Translations under genes and position numbers: made by a program
The notes under the pieces: model-generated
Seen by the model: the letters and a program-made list of their open reading frames with translations, nothing else
Database searches by the model: none
What the model was told of the DNA's origin: nothing
Part shown: positions 1 to 5,630 of the stretch, one piece after another
Numbering within the stretch: position 1 is the stretch's first letter
Layout: each line of letters begins with the position of its first letter
From: Candidatus Shapirobacteria bacterium UBA2283
Lineage (GTDB): Bacteria; Patescibacteriota; Microgenomatia; UBA12405
Assembly: GCA_002345725.1 (NCBI GenBank)
Contig: DDWP01000037.1
Coordinates: 1 to 5,801, forward strand
Direction: 5' to 3'
Length of the DNA: 5,801 bases

Positions 1-753
1 CTTGAGGAGATTCGTCAGCAAGTTAATAGCGGTTTGATTGATAAGCTTCCTTCAGATTTTGTTGTTAGTGTTAAGGGTGGTCAAGTCAGCACTAATAAAC
101 CATCTCCTTATTGTTTGTCTTTACCTGACGATCAAGAAAAGACTGGTATTATCTTTGACGTCGATAAGTCTACTCCTCCTGACCCCAGAGACTTAGAGTC
201 AGGTGGTCGTTACCAAGAACTCTGTAATCCCGCAGCTATTGTGGGTCAAGAATACATTCTTTTTCCCGACAAAGATTCTGGTTATCGTCTAGTTAAAGTC
301 AGCCCGGAGATGAACTTTACTGCTAACAAATCTACTATTAAAAACATTGCCGATCAATTCTTTCCCATTGCGGTTTATCTCAGCCATTGGGCTTATTTTA
401 TTGGGCCACTTCTTGTAACCCTCTTTGTCTACGGTTCAATGTTGCTGTTCAACTTCTGGTATGCCTTTGTGGCCAAATTTGTCAGTAAAATTTTCAAGAT
501 TAAGACCTCCCTCGATCCTGAGAAAACCTATGACATCACCTTGTTTTATTACACTATCATTACCGCTATAGACTGGTTTGTTTTTGGATATATCGTCAAG
601 ACGGTTGCTGGTGTTGAAGATATTAATACTTCATTCTTTATGCGCAATACCATCATTATCACTCTAGCTACTCTCTATTACCAAAGTTCACACCCACCTA
701 AATCTGAATCTTTACCAGAAGATACTCAAAATCACAAATCTATTTCGAAGTAG
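1..753 (+). CDS. Membrane protein, DUF1189-like (5' end missing)
   Basis: The reading frame is open from the first base, so the gene begins outside the window; the TTG at 34 lies inside the frame and is not taken as the start. The visible part has about 250 residues and ends at TAG. Residues 1-115 form a soluble region starting near a 'LPSDFVVSVKGG' stretch followed by a 'PY' motif and 'IIFDVDKS'. A long hydrophobic block follows at about residues 121-158 (probably one or two membrane segments), then segments near 178-206 and 212-228, and a polar tail. This order (extracytoplasmic beta-rich domain, then C-terminal membrane helices) resembles the DUF1189 family as I remember it; a first helix would lie upstream of the window. 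Family function is unknown. The 3' end overlaps the convergent small gene by 14 nt. The coding call is strong; the family call is tentative. Confidence 0.75.
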   Translation, partial: LEEIRQQVNSGLIDKLPSDFVVSVKGGQVSTNKPSPYCLSLPDDQEKTGIIFDVDKSTPPDPRDLESGGRYQELCNPAAIVGQEYILFPDKDSGYRLVKVSPEMNFTANKSTIKNIADQFFPIAVYLSHWAYFIGPLLVTLFVYGSMLLFNFWYAFVAKFVSKIFKIKTSLDPEKTYDITLFYYTIITAIDWFVFGYIVKTVAGVEDINTSFFMRNTIIITLATLYYQSSHPPKSESLPEDTQNHKSISK

Positions 754-964
754 CCCGTGTTTCTGGCAATAGTTCGTTTGTTAATTTAAGAAAAGTATCG
801 AATCCATCATTCAAAAATGCCTGTTTTTTCGCCTGACCAGTAGTAATTGAACCTTCTCGCACCATTTGGTTTATTCTTCGGTGGACAATTATTTTTCCTT
901 CTCTACTATCACTTTTCCACCACCTGCGTCTCAATTCCAAAAAATCTTTAGGTAAATTTACCAT
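740..964 (-). CDS. Small basic protein of unknown function (74 aa)
   Basis: I do not recognise this protein. It begins MVNLPKDFLELRRRWW and ends at TAG inside the 3' end of the opposite-strand membrane gene (14-nt convergent overlap). It is rich in Arg and Lys, notably 'RRRWWK' at 12-17 and 'HRRINQMVREGSITTGQAKKQ' in the middle, and is predicted mostly helical with no membrane segment or signal peptide. The basic character would suit nucleic acid or ribosome contact, but that is only inference. Evidence that it is real: a consensus extended -10 (TGGTATAAT) sits 8 nt before the ATG, and the frame occupies a region with no competing gene. There is no Shine-Dalgarno. It could still be a spurious frame. 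Confidence 0.6.
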   Translation of the reverse strand: MVNLPKDFLELRRRWWKSDSREGKIIVHRRINQMVREGSITTGQAKKQAFLNDGFDTFLKLTNELLPETRATSK

Positions 965-972
965 AATACCCT

Positions 973-981
973 ATTATACCA
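973..981 (-). promoter_or_regulatory. Extended -10 promoter of the 74-aa gene
   Basis: Read on the minus strand, this is TGGTATAAT, a perfect TATAAT with the TG extension. The ATG follows after 8 nt, so transcription would start at, or 1-2 nt before, the start codon. I saw no convincing -35 box. An inverted repeat, ATAATA-3 nt-TATTAT (963-977), runs from the -10 box into the start codon. Confidence 0.65.
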
Positions 982-1058
982 CAAAAAATTGTTACTTGGT
1001 CTTATCTTTGACTAACCACTGGTTCCTGGTCCGTAATACATAAATTAATTATAGACTT

Positions 1059-1829
1059 TTACACTTCTATTTCAATCCCTACCGGGCAATGATCTGACCC
1101 AAAAACCTCAGTCAATATAAAAGAATCTTTTAAACTTTTTTTTAGTTTTTCATCTATAAAAAAATAGTCGATTCTCCAGCCCACATTTCTGTCTCTGGCT
1201 CTGGTAATTTGGTCCCACCAAGTATAGGCCACTTTATCTGGGTGAACATATCTAAAAGTATCAATCCACCCTTGTTTTTCCCACTTGGTTATTACCTCTC
1301 TTTCTATGTCCAGAAACCCTGACACTTTTTTATTTTCTTTTGGCCTTTTTAGATCTATCTCCTCGTGAGCCGTGTTCACATCTCCACAAAATATTACTTT
1401 TTCTCCTCTGTCTCTTAAGTCATTTATATATTTTAGAAAATGTTCGTAAAAATCTAGTTTGTATTGCAATCGGCCCTTATCTCTTTTCCCATTGGGGAAA
1501 TAAACGTTAAGTAGGGTAAATTCATCAAACTTGGTTATCAGTACCCGACCTTCATTATCCCAGTCATTATCTCGGTCACCCACAACCACTGCTCTTGGTT
1601 CCATCTTGGTATAAGTCCCTACACCTGAGTAACCAGCTTTCTCGGCATCATTTAGGAAAAAATGGTAACCACCTGGTGCACCCTCTGGTATTTGTTCTAT
1701 TTTTGCCTTGACTTCTTGTAAGCAATATATATCTGCTTTGTCTTCAGACATAAATTTATAAAGACCTTTTTTAACACAAGCTCTCATTCCCGCCACGTTC
1801 CAAGATATTATTCTGATTTTGTTCGACAT
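1059..1829 (-). CDS. xth: Exodeoxyribonuclease III / AP endonuclease (ExoIII family)
   Basis: This is a DNA repair enzyme of the endonuclease/exonuclease/phosphatase fold that cuts the backbone 5' to abasic sites and can trim 3' ends, using a divalent metal. At 256 residues it is a full-length single-domain member. Family motifs are all present: SWNVAG with N11, LQEVK with E39 (metal ligand), NVYFPNG with Y110, GDVNTAHEEID with D150 and N152, YTWW at 202-205, GWRIDYFF with D221, and SDHCP with the catalytic D246-H247 pair. No catalytic residue is missing, so it should be active. The start gives the expected short lead into the first beta strand (MSNKIRIISWN) and lies 5 nt behind an extended -10 box, with no Shine-Dalgarno, so the mRNA is probably leaderless. 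It is transcribed divergently from the nuclease gene at 1871. I cannot separate the XthA and ExoA subgroups by eye. Confidence 0.96.
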   Translation of the reverse strand: MSNKIRIISWNVAGMRACVKKGLYKFMSEDKADIYCLQEVKAKIEQIPEGAPGGYHFFLNDAEKAGYSGVGTYTKMEPRAVVVGDRDNDWDNEGRVLITKFDEFTLLNVYFPNGKRDKGRLQYKLDFYEHFLKYINDLRDRGEKVIFCGDVNTAHEEIDLKRPKENKKVSGFLDIEREVITKWEKQGWIDTFRYVHPDKVAYTWWDQITRARDRNVGWRIDYFFIDEKLKKSLKDSFILTEVFGSDHCPVGIEIEV

Positions 1830-1834
1830 ACACC

Positions 1835-1843
1835 ATTTTATCA
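1835..1843 (-). promoter_or_regulatory. Extended -10 promoter of the AP endonuclease gene
   Basis: The minus strand reads TGATAAAAT, a TG-extended -10 box, 5 nt before the ATG at 1829. No clear -35 is visible. Any -35 contact would fall on 1858-1863, on top of the -10 box of the divergent nuclease gene, so the two promoters probably interfere with one another. Confidence 0.55.
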
Positions 1844-1851
1844 GTATGCAA

Positions 1852-1870
1852 ATCGGTGTATAATACCGAT
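1852..1870 (+). promoter_or_regulatory. Promoter of the nuclease gene with operator-like inverted repeat
   Basis: A perfect TATAAT at 1859-1864 lies 6 nt before the ATG at 1871. It is embedded in a perfect inverted repeat, ATCGGT (1852-1857) and ACCGAT (1865-1870), separated by 7 nt. The repeat ends on the base before the start codon. If transcription starts at or near 1871, the repeat is not transcribed, so it would act as a DNA site, such as a repressor operator, and not as an RNA hairpin. There is no clear -35. Confidence 0.55.
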
Positions 1871-2251
1871 ATGAGATTCTTTAAAAACTCAAAAAAACAA
1901 GGAGATATGGGTTTGGGTGTCGCAATTTCTTATTTTACTAGCATTGGAAACACTGTTGGAATACCTCTTACAGATAGTCAGGATTATGATTTAATTATCG
2001 ATGATGGTAAAGCACTATATAGAGTTCAAATCAAGACCACTAGTTATAAAAGGTTAAATTACGAAGTAAATTTGTCAGTAAAAGGTGGTAACCGGACAAG
2101 TGTGGGCAAAATTAAAAAATTCGATATTAATCAGTGTGACTATTTATTTGTAGTGACAGAGTCACTGGACAAATACTTAATACCGAGCAAAGCATTACTG
2201 GCCAAGCATTGTCTAGCATTGGGATCAAAGTACCAAAAATATAAAGTTTAG
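1871..2251 (+). CDS. PD-(D/E)XK nuclease, group I intron-associated type
   Basis: This 126-residue protein resembles the small PD-(D/E)XK family that includes the intron-encoded homing endonuclease I-Ssp6803I. Visible family blocks are KKQGDMG (8-14), IPLTDSQDYDLIIDDG (31-46), YRVQIKTT (50-57), a glycine-rich NLSVKGGNRTSVGKIKKF stretch, and YLFVVTE and YLIPSKALL near the C terminus. The core catalytic residues are D40, Q53 and K55, with the spacing expected for D-x12-Q-x-K. The glutamate usual in the first helix (G-[E] after KKQGDxG) is Leu15 here. I chose ATG 1871 over the in-frame GTG at 1856 because the latter would translate through the -10 box, while the family N terminus fits the ATG. 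It is free-standing, 88 nt upstream of a tRNA gene, with no intron visible. It could be a former homing endonuclease, a restriction-like enzyme or a housekeeping nuclease. Confidence 0.85.
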   Translation: MRFFKNSKKQGDMGLGVAISYFTSIGNTVGIPLTDSQDYDLIIDDGKALYRVQIKTTSYKRLNYEVNLSVKGGNRTSVGKIKKFDINQCDYLFVVTESLDKYLIPSKALLAKHCLALGSKYQKYKV

Positions 2252-2279
2252 TATCTATATACAAGATAGCCCCTTGTTC

Positions 2280-2313
2280 TGATAGAATAGCCAGAGTTTA
2301 GTCTATAATAGAC
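2280..2313 (+). promoter_or_regulatory. Probable tRNA-Tyr promoter region
   Basis: A perfect TATAAT at 2304-2309 lies 30 nt upstream of the tRNA, leaving a short 5' leader for RNase P to remove. It is the centre of a 13-nt perfect palindrome, GTCTATAATAGAC (2301-2313). A second candidate, TGATAGAAT (2280-2288), an extended -10, lies just upstream. No good -35 was found for either. Confidence 0.5.
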
Positions 2314-2339
2314 ATACACTTTAAAAGTTTGTTCTAACA

Positions 2340-2411
2340 CCGGCGGTAGCAAAGCGGTTATGCGTTGGTCTGTAAAACCAATTTAGGCAGGTTCAACTCC
2401 TGCCCGCCGGA
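2340..2411 (+). tRNA. tRNA-Tyr (anticodon GUA), archaeal/eukaryotic-like class I form
   Basis: A full cloverleaf can be folded. The acceptor stem is CCGGCGG (2340-2346) with CCGCCGG (2404-2410), and the discriminator is A at 2411. The D arm has a 3-bp stem (GCA/TGC) and a loop containing GG. The anticodon stem TTGGT/ACCAA closes the loop CTGTAAA, giving anticodon GTA. The T stem GCAGG/CCTGC closes TTCAACT. The 3' CCA is not encoded (the sequence continues ACAAAA), so a CCA-adding enzyme is needed. The variable region has only 5 nt (TTTAG). Bacterial tRNA-Tyr normally has a long variable arm and a G1-C72 pair; this one has a short loop, C1-G72 and A73, the identity pattern of archaeal and eukaryotic tRNA-Tyr. 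Confidence 0.95.
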
Positions 2412-2461
2412 CAAAAAGCTTGAAGTTGCAATTTTCTTAACACAGTATCAAACTGTTAGTA

Positions 2462-2941
2462 ATGGTTTGGAAAATATTTAGTTTCAAAGTTTTATTGTTT
2501 ATTAGTATTCTAACCAACCTTGTTCTTATTTTTCGAATTCCCAGTCAAAATCAACCGGTAAAGATAGTCGAATCTCCTCGGTATCTACCTTCTATTACAC
2601 TGCCGTTTTATCCAGACGAAATATACTCGCACTCTTTGTACAAAACGCACGGAGATTATAACTTTGAAATCACCACAACTAATCTCGGGGCGGACGAGTT
2701 TATCAGTGATGCTTGTGATAATTGCGACATAACTACTTTTGATTCAAACGGCCGACTGGTAGAGCTTATGATCAACCCTGGAAGTAAAAAGATTGCTTCA
2801 ATTCGGGTGTCACCCAAAATTGCTGGTGGTGACTTAGTAGCCAGCATGCAGATAGAGACCGTGGACAAAAAATCTGGCAAAACTATCGAGTTTCCTGAAA
2901 GTGAGTCAAACTACTGGCTGGAAATAATCAAAAAATGGTAA
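2462..2941 (+). CDS. Membrane-anchored extracytoplasmic protein of unknown function
   Basis: I do not recognise this 159-residue protein. Residues 5-26 form a single hydrophobic segment after a short N terminus with one Lys, followed by a Pro/Gln-rich linker (27-48), so it is probably an N-terminally anchored protein facing outside. There is no lipobox cysteine. The remainder is predicted beta-rich, as in an immunoglobulin-like sandwich: 'YNFEITTTNLG' (66-76), a CDNC motif with Cys85 and Cys88, 'RLVELMINPGSKKIASIRVSP', then 'LVASMQIETVDKKSGK'. The CxxC pair could form a disulfide or bind metal. The start is 50 nt after the tRNA, with no Shine-Dalgarno and no strong -10 (TATCAA at 2452 is a weak candidate). 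Its TAA stop is part of the -10 box assigned to recF. Confidence 0.8.
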   Translation: MVWKIFSFKVLLFISILTNLVLIFRIPSQNQPVKIVESPRYLPSITLPFYPDEIYSHSLYKTHGDYNFEITTTNLGADEFISDACDNCDITTFDSNGRLVELMINPGSKKIASIRVSPKIAGGDLVASMQIETVDKKSGKTIEFPESESNYWLEIIKKW

Positions 2942-2944
2942 AAT
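2936..2944 (+). promoter_or_regulatory. Extended -10 promoter of recF
   Basis: The sequence TGGTAAAAT is a TG-extended -10 box, 5 nt before the GTG start of recF. This is the same arrangement as the AP endonuclease promoter (TGnTAAAAT then 5 nt). The box overlaps the last codon (TGG) and stop (TAA, 2939-2941) of the preceding gene. Confidence 0.5.
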
Positions 2945-2949
2945 AGGCT

Positions 2950-4002
2950 GTGCACCTTTCTTCCCTAACTCTCGAAAACTTTCGTTCTTATTCAAAAAAA
3001 TCACTTAATTTCTCTCCTGGCATTAACTTAATACTAGGAGATAATGGTACCGGCAAAACTAACATCCTTGAATCAATTTATTTTTTGTCTTCAGGCAAAA
3101 GTTTCCGTAGTTCATCCTTATCGCAGCTGGTGAGATGGGATAGTACCTATACCTTTGTTAACGGTTTATTGTCAGACGGCACTGATCTTGAAGTTCAACT
3201 TATTAAAGACCCAAACAAGACTACTCTGGGGCGCAAGTTTTATCTCAACAAAGTTGTTAAGACTCGTCCCAAATATCTCGGTACTTTCAAGACAGTCGTT
3301 TTTGAACCAGAAGACATTCGCCTTGTTACTGGCTCACCTAGTCGCCGTCGTGATTTTCTTGATTCAGTGTTTGCCACTACTGAATGGCGCTATGCTGGGG
3401 CTCTATCTCAATTCAACCGTGCTCTCAAGCATCGTAACGAGCTTTTAGACATGATTCGTGATGGTAAAAGCTCTCGCCAAGAACTCTTTTATTGGGACCA
3501 GTCACTTATAAAAAATGATGGAATCATACACGATTTTCGCCTAAAATTTTTTAAGTCGCTTAATGGATATTTTTCCAAACATGACAACTCGGAGATAAGA
3601 ACTATTTCTTTAAACTATCATCCTTCATTTTTAACCCAAGAGAAACTTGACCAAAACTATTCTTACGAACTTGCTTGTGGCTATACTCAGTCAGGTGTCC
3701 ATCGAGATGATTTTAGTTTTGAAAATGACATTTTTTCTGCATCCGACAAAAATCTTGCCTTTTGGGGTAGTCGCGGTCAACAAAGATTAGCAGTTTTAGC
3801 ACTTAGATTAGGGCAAATAAGCTATCTCGAGGACTCTTATTCCCAGAAACCTATCTTGCTTCTTGATGACATATTTTCTGAACTCGATGACCAGCATCAG
3901 AACCTAGTTGTTGAAACTTGCCATAACTACCAGACAATATTAACTTCTGCCGACAAAGATATTCAATTAAAATTACCTACTGCACAAACGCTAAATATAT
4001 AA
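2950..4002 (+). CDS. recF: DNA replication and repair protein RecF
   Basis: RecF is an ABC/SMC-like ATPase that, with RecO and RecR, helps load RecA at single-strand gaps. The 350 residues cover the whole family length. The N terminus (HLSSLTLENFRSY) is classic, followed by Walker A GDNGTGKT (30-37) and 'FEPEDIRLVTGSPSRRRDFLD' in the middle. The ABC signature region is SRGQQR (274-279), Walker B is PILLLDDIFSELD (301-313), and the end is 'TILTSADK'. The start is forced: an in-frame TAG lies at 2944-2946, and GTG 2950 gives the conserved N terminus. No Shine-Dalgarno is possible beyond a weak AGG 2 nt before the start, so the mRNA is probably leaderless. It is not in the usual dnaA-dnaN-recF-gyrB cluster here; its 3' end carries the promoter of the 16S rRNA gene. 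No terminator separates the two, so some read-through into the rRNA leader is likely. Confidence 0.97.
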   Translation: MHLSSLTLENFRSYSKKSLNFSPGINLILGDNGTGKTNILESIYFLSSGKSFRSSSLSQLVRWDSTYTFVNGLLSDGTDLEVQLIKDPNKTTLGRKFYLNKVVKTRPKYLGTFKTVVFEPEDIRLVTGSPSRRRDFLDSVFATTEWRYAGALSQFNRALKHRNELLDMIRDGKSSRQELFYWDQSLIKNDGIIHDFRLKFFKSLNGYFSKHDNSEIRTISLNYHPSFLTQEKLDQNYSYELACGYTQSGVHRDDFSFENDIFSASDKNLAFWGSRGQQRLAVLALRLGQISYLEDSYSQKPILLLDDIFSELDDQHQNLVVETCHNYQTILTSADKDIQLKLPTAQTLNI

Positions 4003-4008
4003 TATAAT
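3998..4008 (+). promoter_or_regulatory. Probable 16S rRNA promoter (-10 region)
   Basis: Two overlapping perfect TATAAT boxes (3998-4003 and 4003-4008) span the recF stop codon (TAA 4000-4002). A start near 4014-4016 would give an rRNA leader of about 120 nt containing the boxB/boxA-like elements. No strong -35 was found in the recF 3' end (CTGCAC at 3980 is a weak match at the right distance). Confidence 0.55.
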
Positions 4009-4017
4009 ACCTTCACT

Positions 4018-4034
4018 GTTCTGCAATACAGAAC
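4018..4034 (+). promoter_or_regulatory. boxB-like hairpin in the rRNA leader
   Basis: The sequences GTTCTG and CAGAAC form a perfect 6-bp stem with the 5-nt loop CAATA. It lies just downstream of the promoter and 2 nt before a boxA-like element, the boxB-then-boxA order of bacterial rRNA antitermination leaders. No U-tract follows, so it is not a terminator. Confidence 0.5.
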
Positions 4035-4036
4035 GA

Positions 4037-4048
4037 TGTTCCTTAACA
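4037..4048 (+). promoter_or_regulatory. boxA-like rRNA antitermination element
   Basis: TGTTCCTTAACA matches 10 of 12 bases of the E. coli rRNA boxA core TGCTCTTTAACA. In the known system NusB and NusE (S10) bind boxA RNA and keep RNA polymerase from stopping early in rRNA. Its position in the leader, next to a hairpin, supports the call. Confidence 0.65.
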
Positions 4049-4092
4049 TTTAAAATCACTTTTTTTAAGCCACGGCTATTAGTACCAGGAAG
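4047..4092 (+). repeat. 5' arm of the pre-16S processing stem
   Basis: This arm is complementary to 5694-5737, with the complete 16S gene between. Aligned against the reverse complement of the downstream arm there are two 1-nt bulges and about four mismatches over roughly 45 positions; blocks such as TTTTTTAAGCCA and TATTAGTACCAG are exact. In bacteria such stems are cut by RNase III to release the 16S precursor. Confidence 0.88.
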
Positions 4093-4133
4093 CGAAGTCC
4101 TAATGTTAAATATGGACATTTTCTAAAATTTTT

Positions 4134-5630
4134 TGTACTAAGAGTTTGATCGTGGCTCAGGGTAAACGCTGGCGATGTGCCTAAGACATGCAAGTCGAAC
4201 GATTTTTATGGTCTTCACTAAGGAATGCTCTATTCTTTAGTGAAGATCGTGAGAGTAGTGGCGAACGGGTGAGTAATGAGTACGAACGTACTCTCAAGCG
4301 GAACATAGCCCACCGAAAGGTGGGGTAATTTTCCATAGTCTCGCAAGAGTAAAGATGCAAATCACTTGAGAAGCGGCGTACTTGCCACCAGCTAGTTGGT
4401 AGGGTAACGGCCTACCAAGGCTATAACGGCTAACGGCTCTTAGCGGAGAGTCCGTCACAATGGGACTGAGACACGGCCCATACTTCTACGGAAGGCAGCA
4501 GTTAGGAATCTTGCGCAATGGACGAAAGTCTGACGCAGCGACATCGCGTGAAGGATGAAGGCCCTCGGGTCGTAAACTTCTTTTATTTTCTCATGAAGAG
4601 CTTTTGAATAAGCAACTACTAACTACGTGCCAGCAGTCGCGGTAATACGTAGGTTGCAAGCGTTACCCGGTTTTATTGGGCGTAAAGCGTCTGTAGGTGG
4701 TTTGATAAGTCTTGTTTCAAAGACCCCAGCTTAACTGGGGGAAGGGGCAAGATACTGTCAGACTAGAGTTATATCGGGGTTACTGGAATTTTTAGTGTAG
4801 GGGTAAAATCCGTGGATACTAAAAAGAACACCAAGCGCGAAGGCGGGTAACCAGGTATATACTGACACTCAGAGACGAAAGCTAGGGTAGCCAATCAGAT
4901 TAGAGACCTGAGTAGTCCTAGCCGTAAACTATGTATGTTAATTTTCTGTCCCTTTGGGATGGGAGATGTAAGCTAACGCGTTAAACATACCGCCTGGGGA
5001 GTATAGCCGCAAGGCCGAAACTCAAACGAATTGGCGGGGAGGCGCACAACCAGTGGAGCATGTGGTTTAATTCGATACGAAGCGATGAACCTTACCTGGG
5101 CTTGAAATGTACCTGCAAACCTCCAGAAACGGAGGAATCCTTAGAGGGTGGTACACAGCTGTTGCATGGCTGTCGTCAGCTCGTGACGTGAGTTGTTCTC
5201 TTAAGTGAGGTAACGAGCGCAACCCCCATCCGGTGTTATTGTGTCACCGGAGACTGCCTAGCATTATTTTGTTAGGAGGAAGGAGGGGACGACGTCAAGT
5301 CATCATGATGCTTATGTCCAGGGCTACACACATCCTACAATGGAGAGTACAATGGGTCGCGAAACCGCGAGGTGGAGCCAATCCCACAAAACTTTCCTCA
5401 GTTGGGATTGCAGGCTGAAACTCGCCTGCATGAACCCGGAATTGGTAGTAATCGCGCATCAGCAGCGCGCGGTGAATACGTTCTCGCCTCTTGCACACAC
5501 TGCCCGTCAAATCAGCAAAGTTGGGGGCACCCGAAGCTTGGCCTTTGGCCGAATCAAGGTGAATTCAGCGATGAGGGTTAAGTCGTAACAAGGTATCTGT
5601 ACTGGAAGGTGCAGATGGATCACCTCCTTT
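4134..5630 (+). rRNA. rrs: 16S ribosomal RNA
   Basis: This is a complete small-subunit rRNA of about 1,497 nt, slightly shorter than E. coli, without introns or large insertions. Landmarks in order: AGAGTTTGAT near the 5' end (4141), CATGCAAGTCGAACG, the h18/530 loop (4627-4645), the 790 loop (4899-4918), GAATTGGCGGGG, AGCATGTGGTTTAATTCGA, the decoding region (5492-5508), AAGTCGTAACAAGG, a helix 45 loop GGAA (KsgA methylation target retained), and GGATCACCTCCTTT with an intact anti-Shine-Dalgarno at the 3' end. The 5' end was placed by counting back from the E. coli position 8 equivalent. Sequence departures at conserved positions point to Microgenomates (OP11). The gene has its own promoter, processing stem and terminator, and no 23S follows. 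Confidence 0.98.

Noticed and set aside
34..36. TTG as the start of the first gene
   Set aside because: The frame is open to base 1 and the upstream residues look coding, so the gene begins outside the window.
1014..1024. AACCACTGGTT palindrome between the two minus-strand genes as a terminator
   Set aside because: The loop would be only 1 nt and no T-run follows in either direction.
1856..1858. GTG as the start of the nuclease gene
   Set aside because: It would make the TATAAT box coding and add five residues before the family N terminus; the ATG at 1871 fits better.
2340..2411. Group I intron in tRNA-Tyr, suggested by the neighbouring nuclease
   Set aside because: The cloverleaf is continuous, with no interruption in the anticodon loop or elsewhere.
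2656..2880. Minus-strand open frame of 74 codons
   Set aside because: It lies wholly inside the 159-aa gene on the opposite strand and has no promoter-like start.
3155..3448. Plus-strand open frame of 97 codons
   Set aside because: It is an alternative frame inside recF, whose own frame carries all conserved motifs.
740..4002. Possible reassignment of TGA, since no gene here ends in TGA
   Set aside because: Only six stop codons are visible, AT-rich genomes favour TAA/TAG, and no in-frame TGA interrupts a conserved gene; the 16S points to a group using the standard code.
5233..5588. Several open frames on both strands
   Set aside because: They lie within the 16S rRNA gene, and their sequence is explained by conserved rRNA helices.
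4134..5630. Possible intron or insertion in the 16S gene, common in Candidate Phyla bacteria
   Set aside because: Conserved blocks are contiguous at normal spacing and total length is about 1.5 kb.
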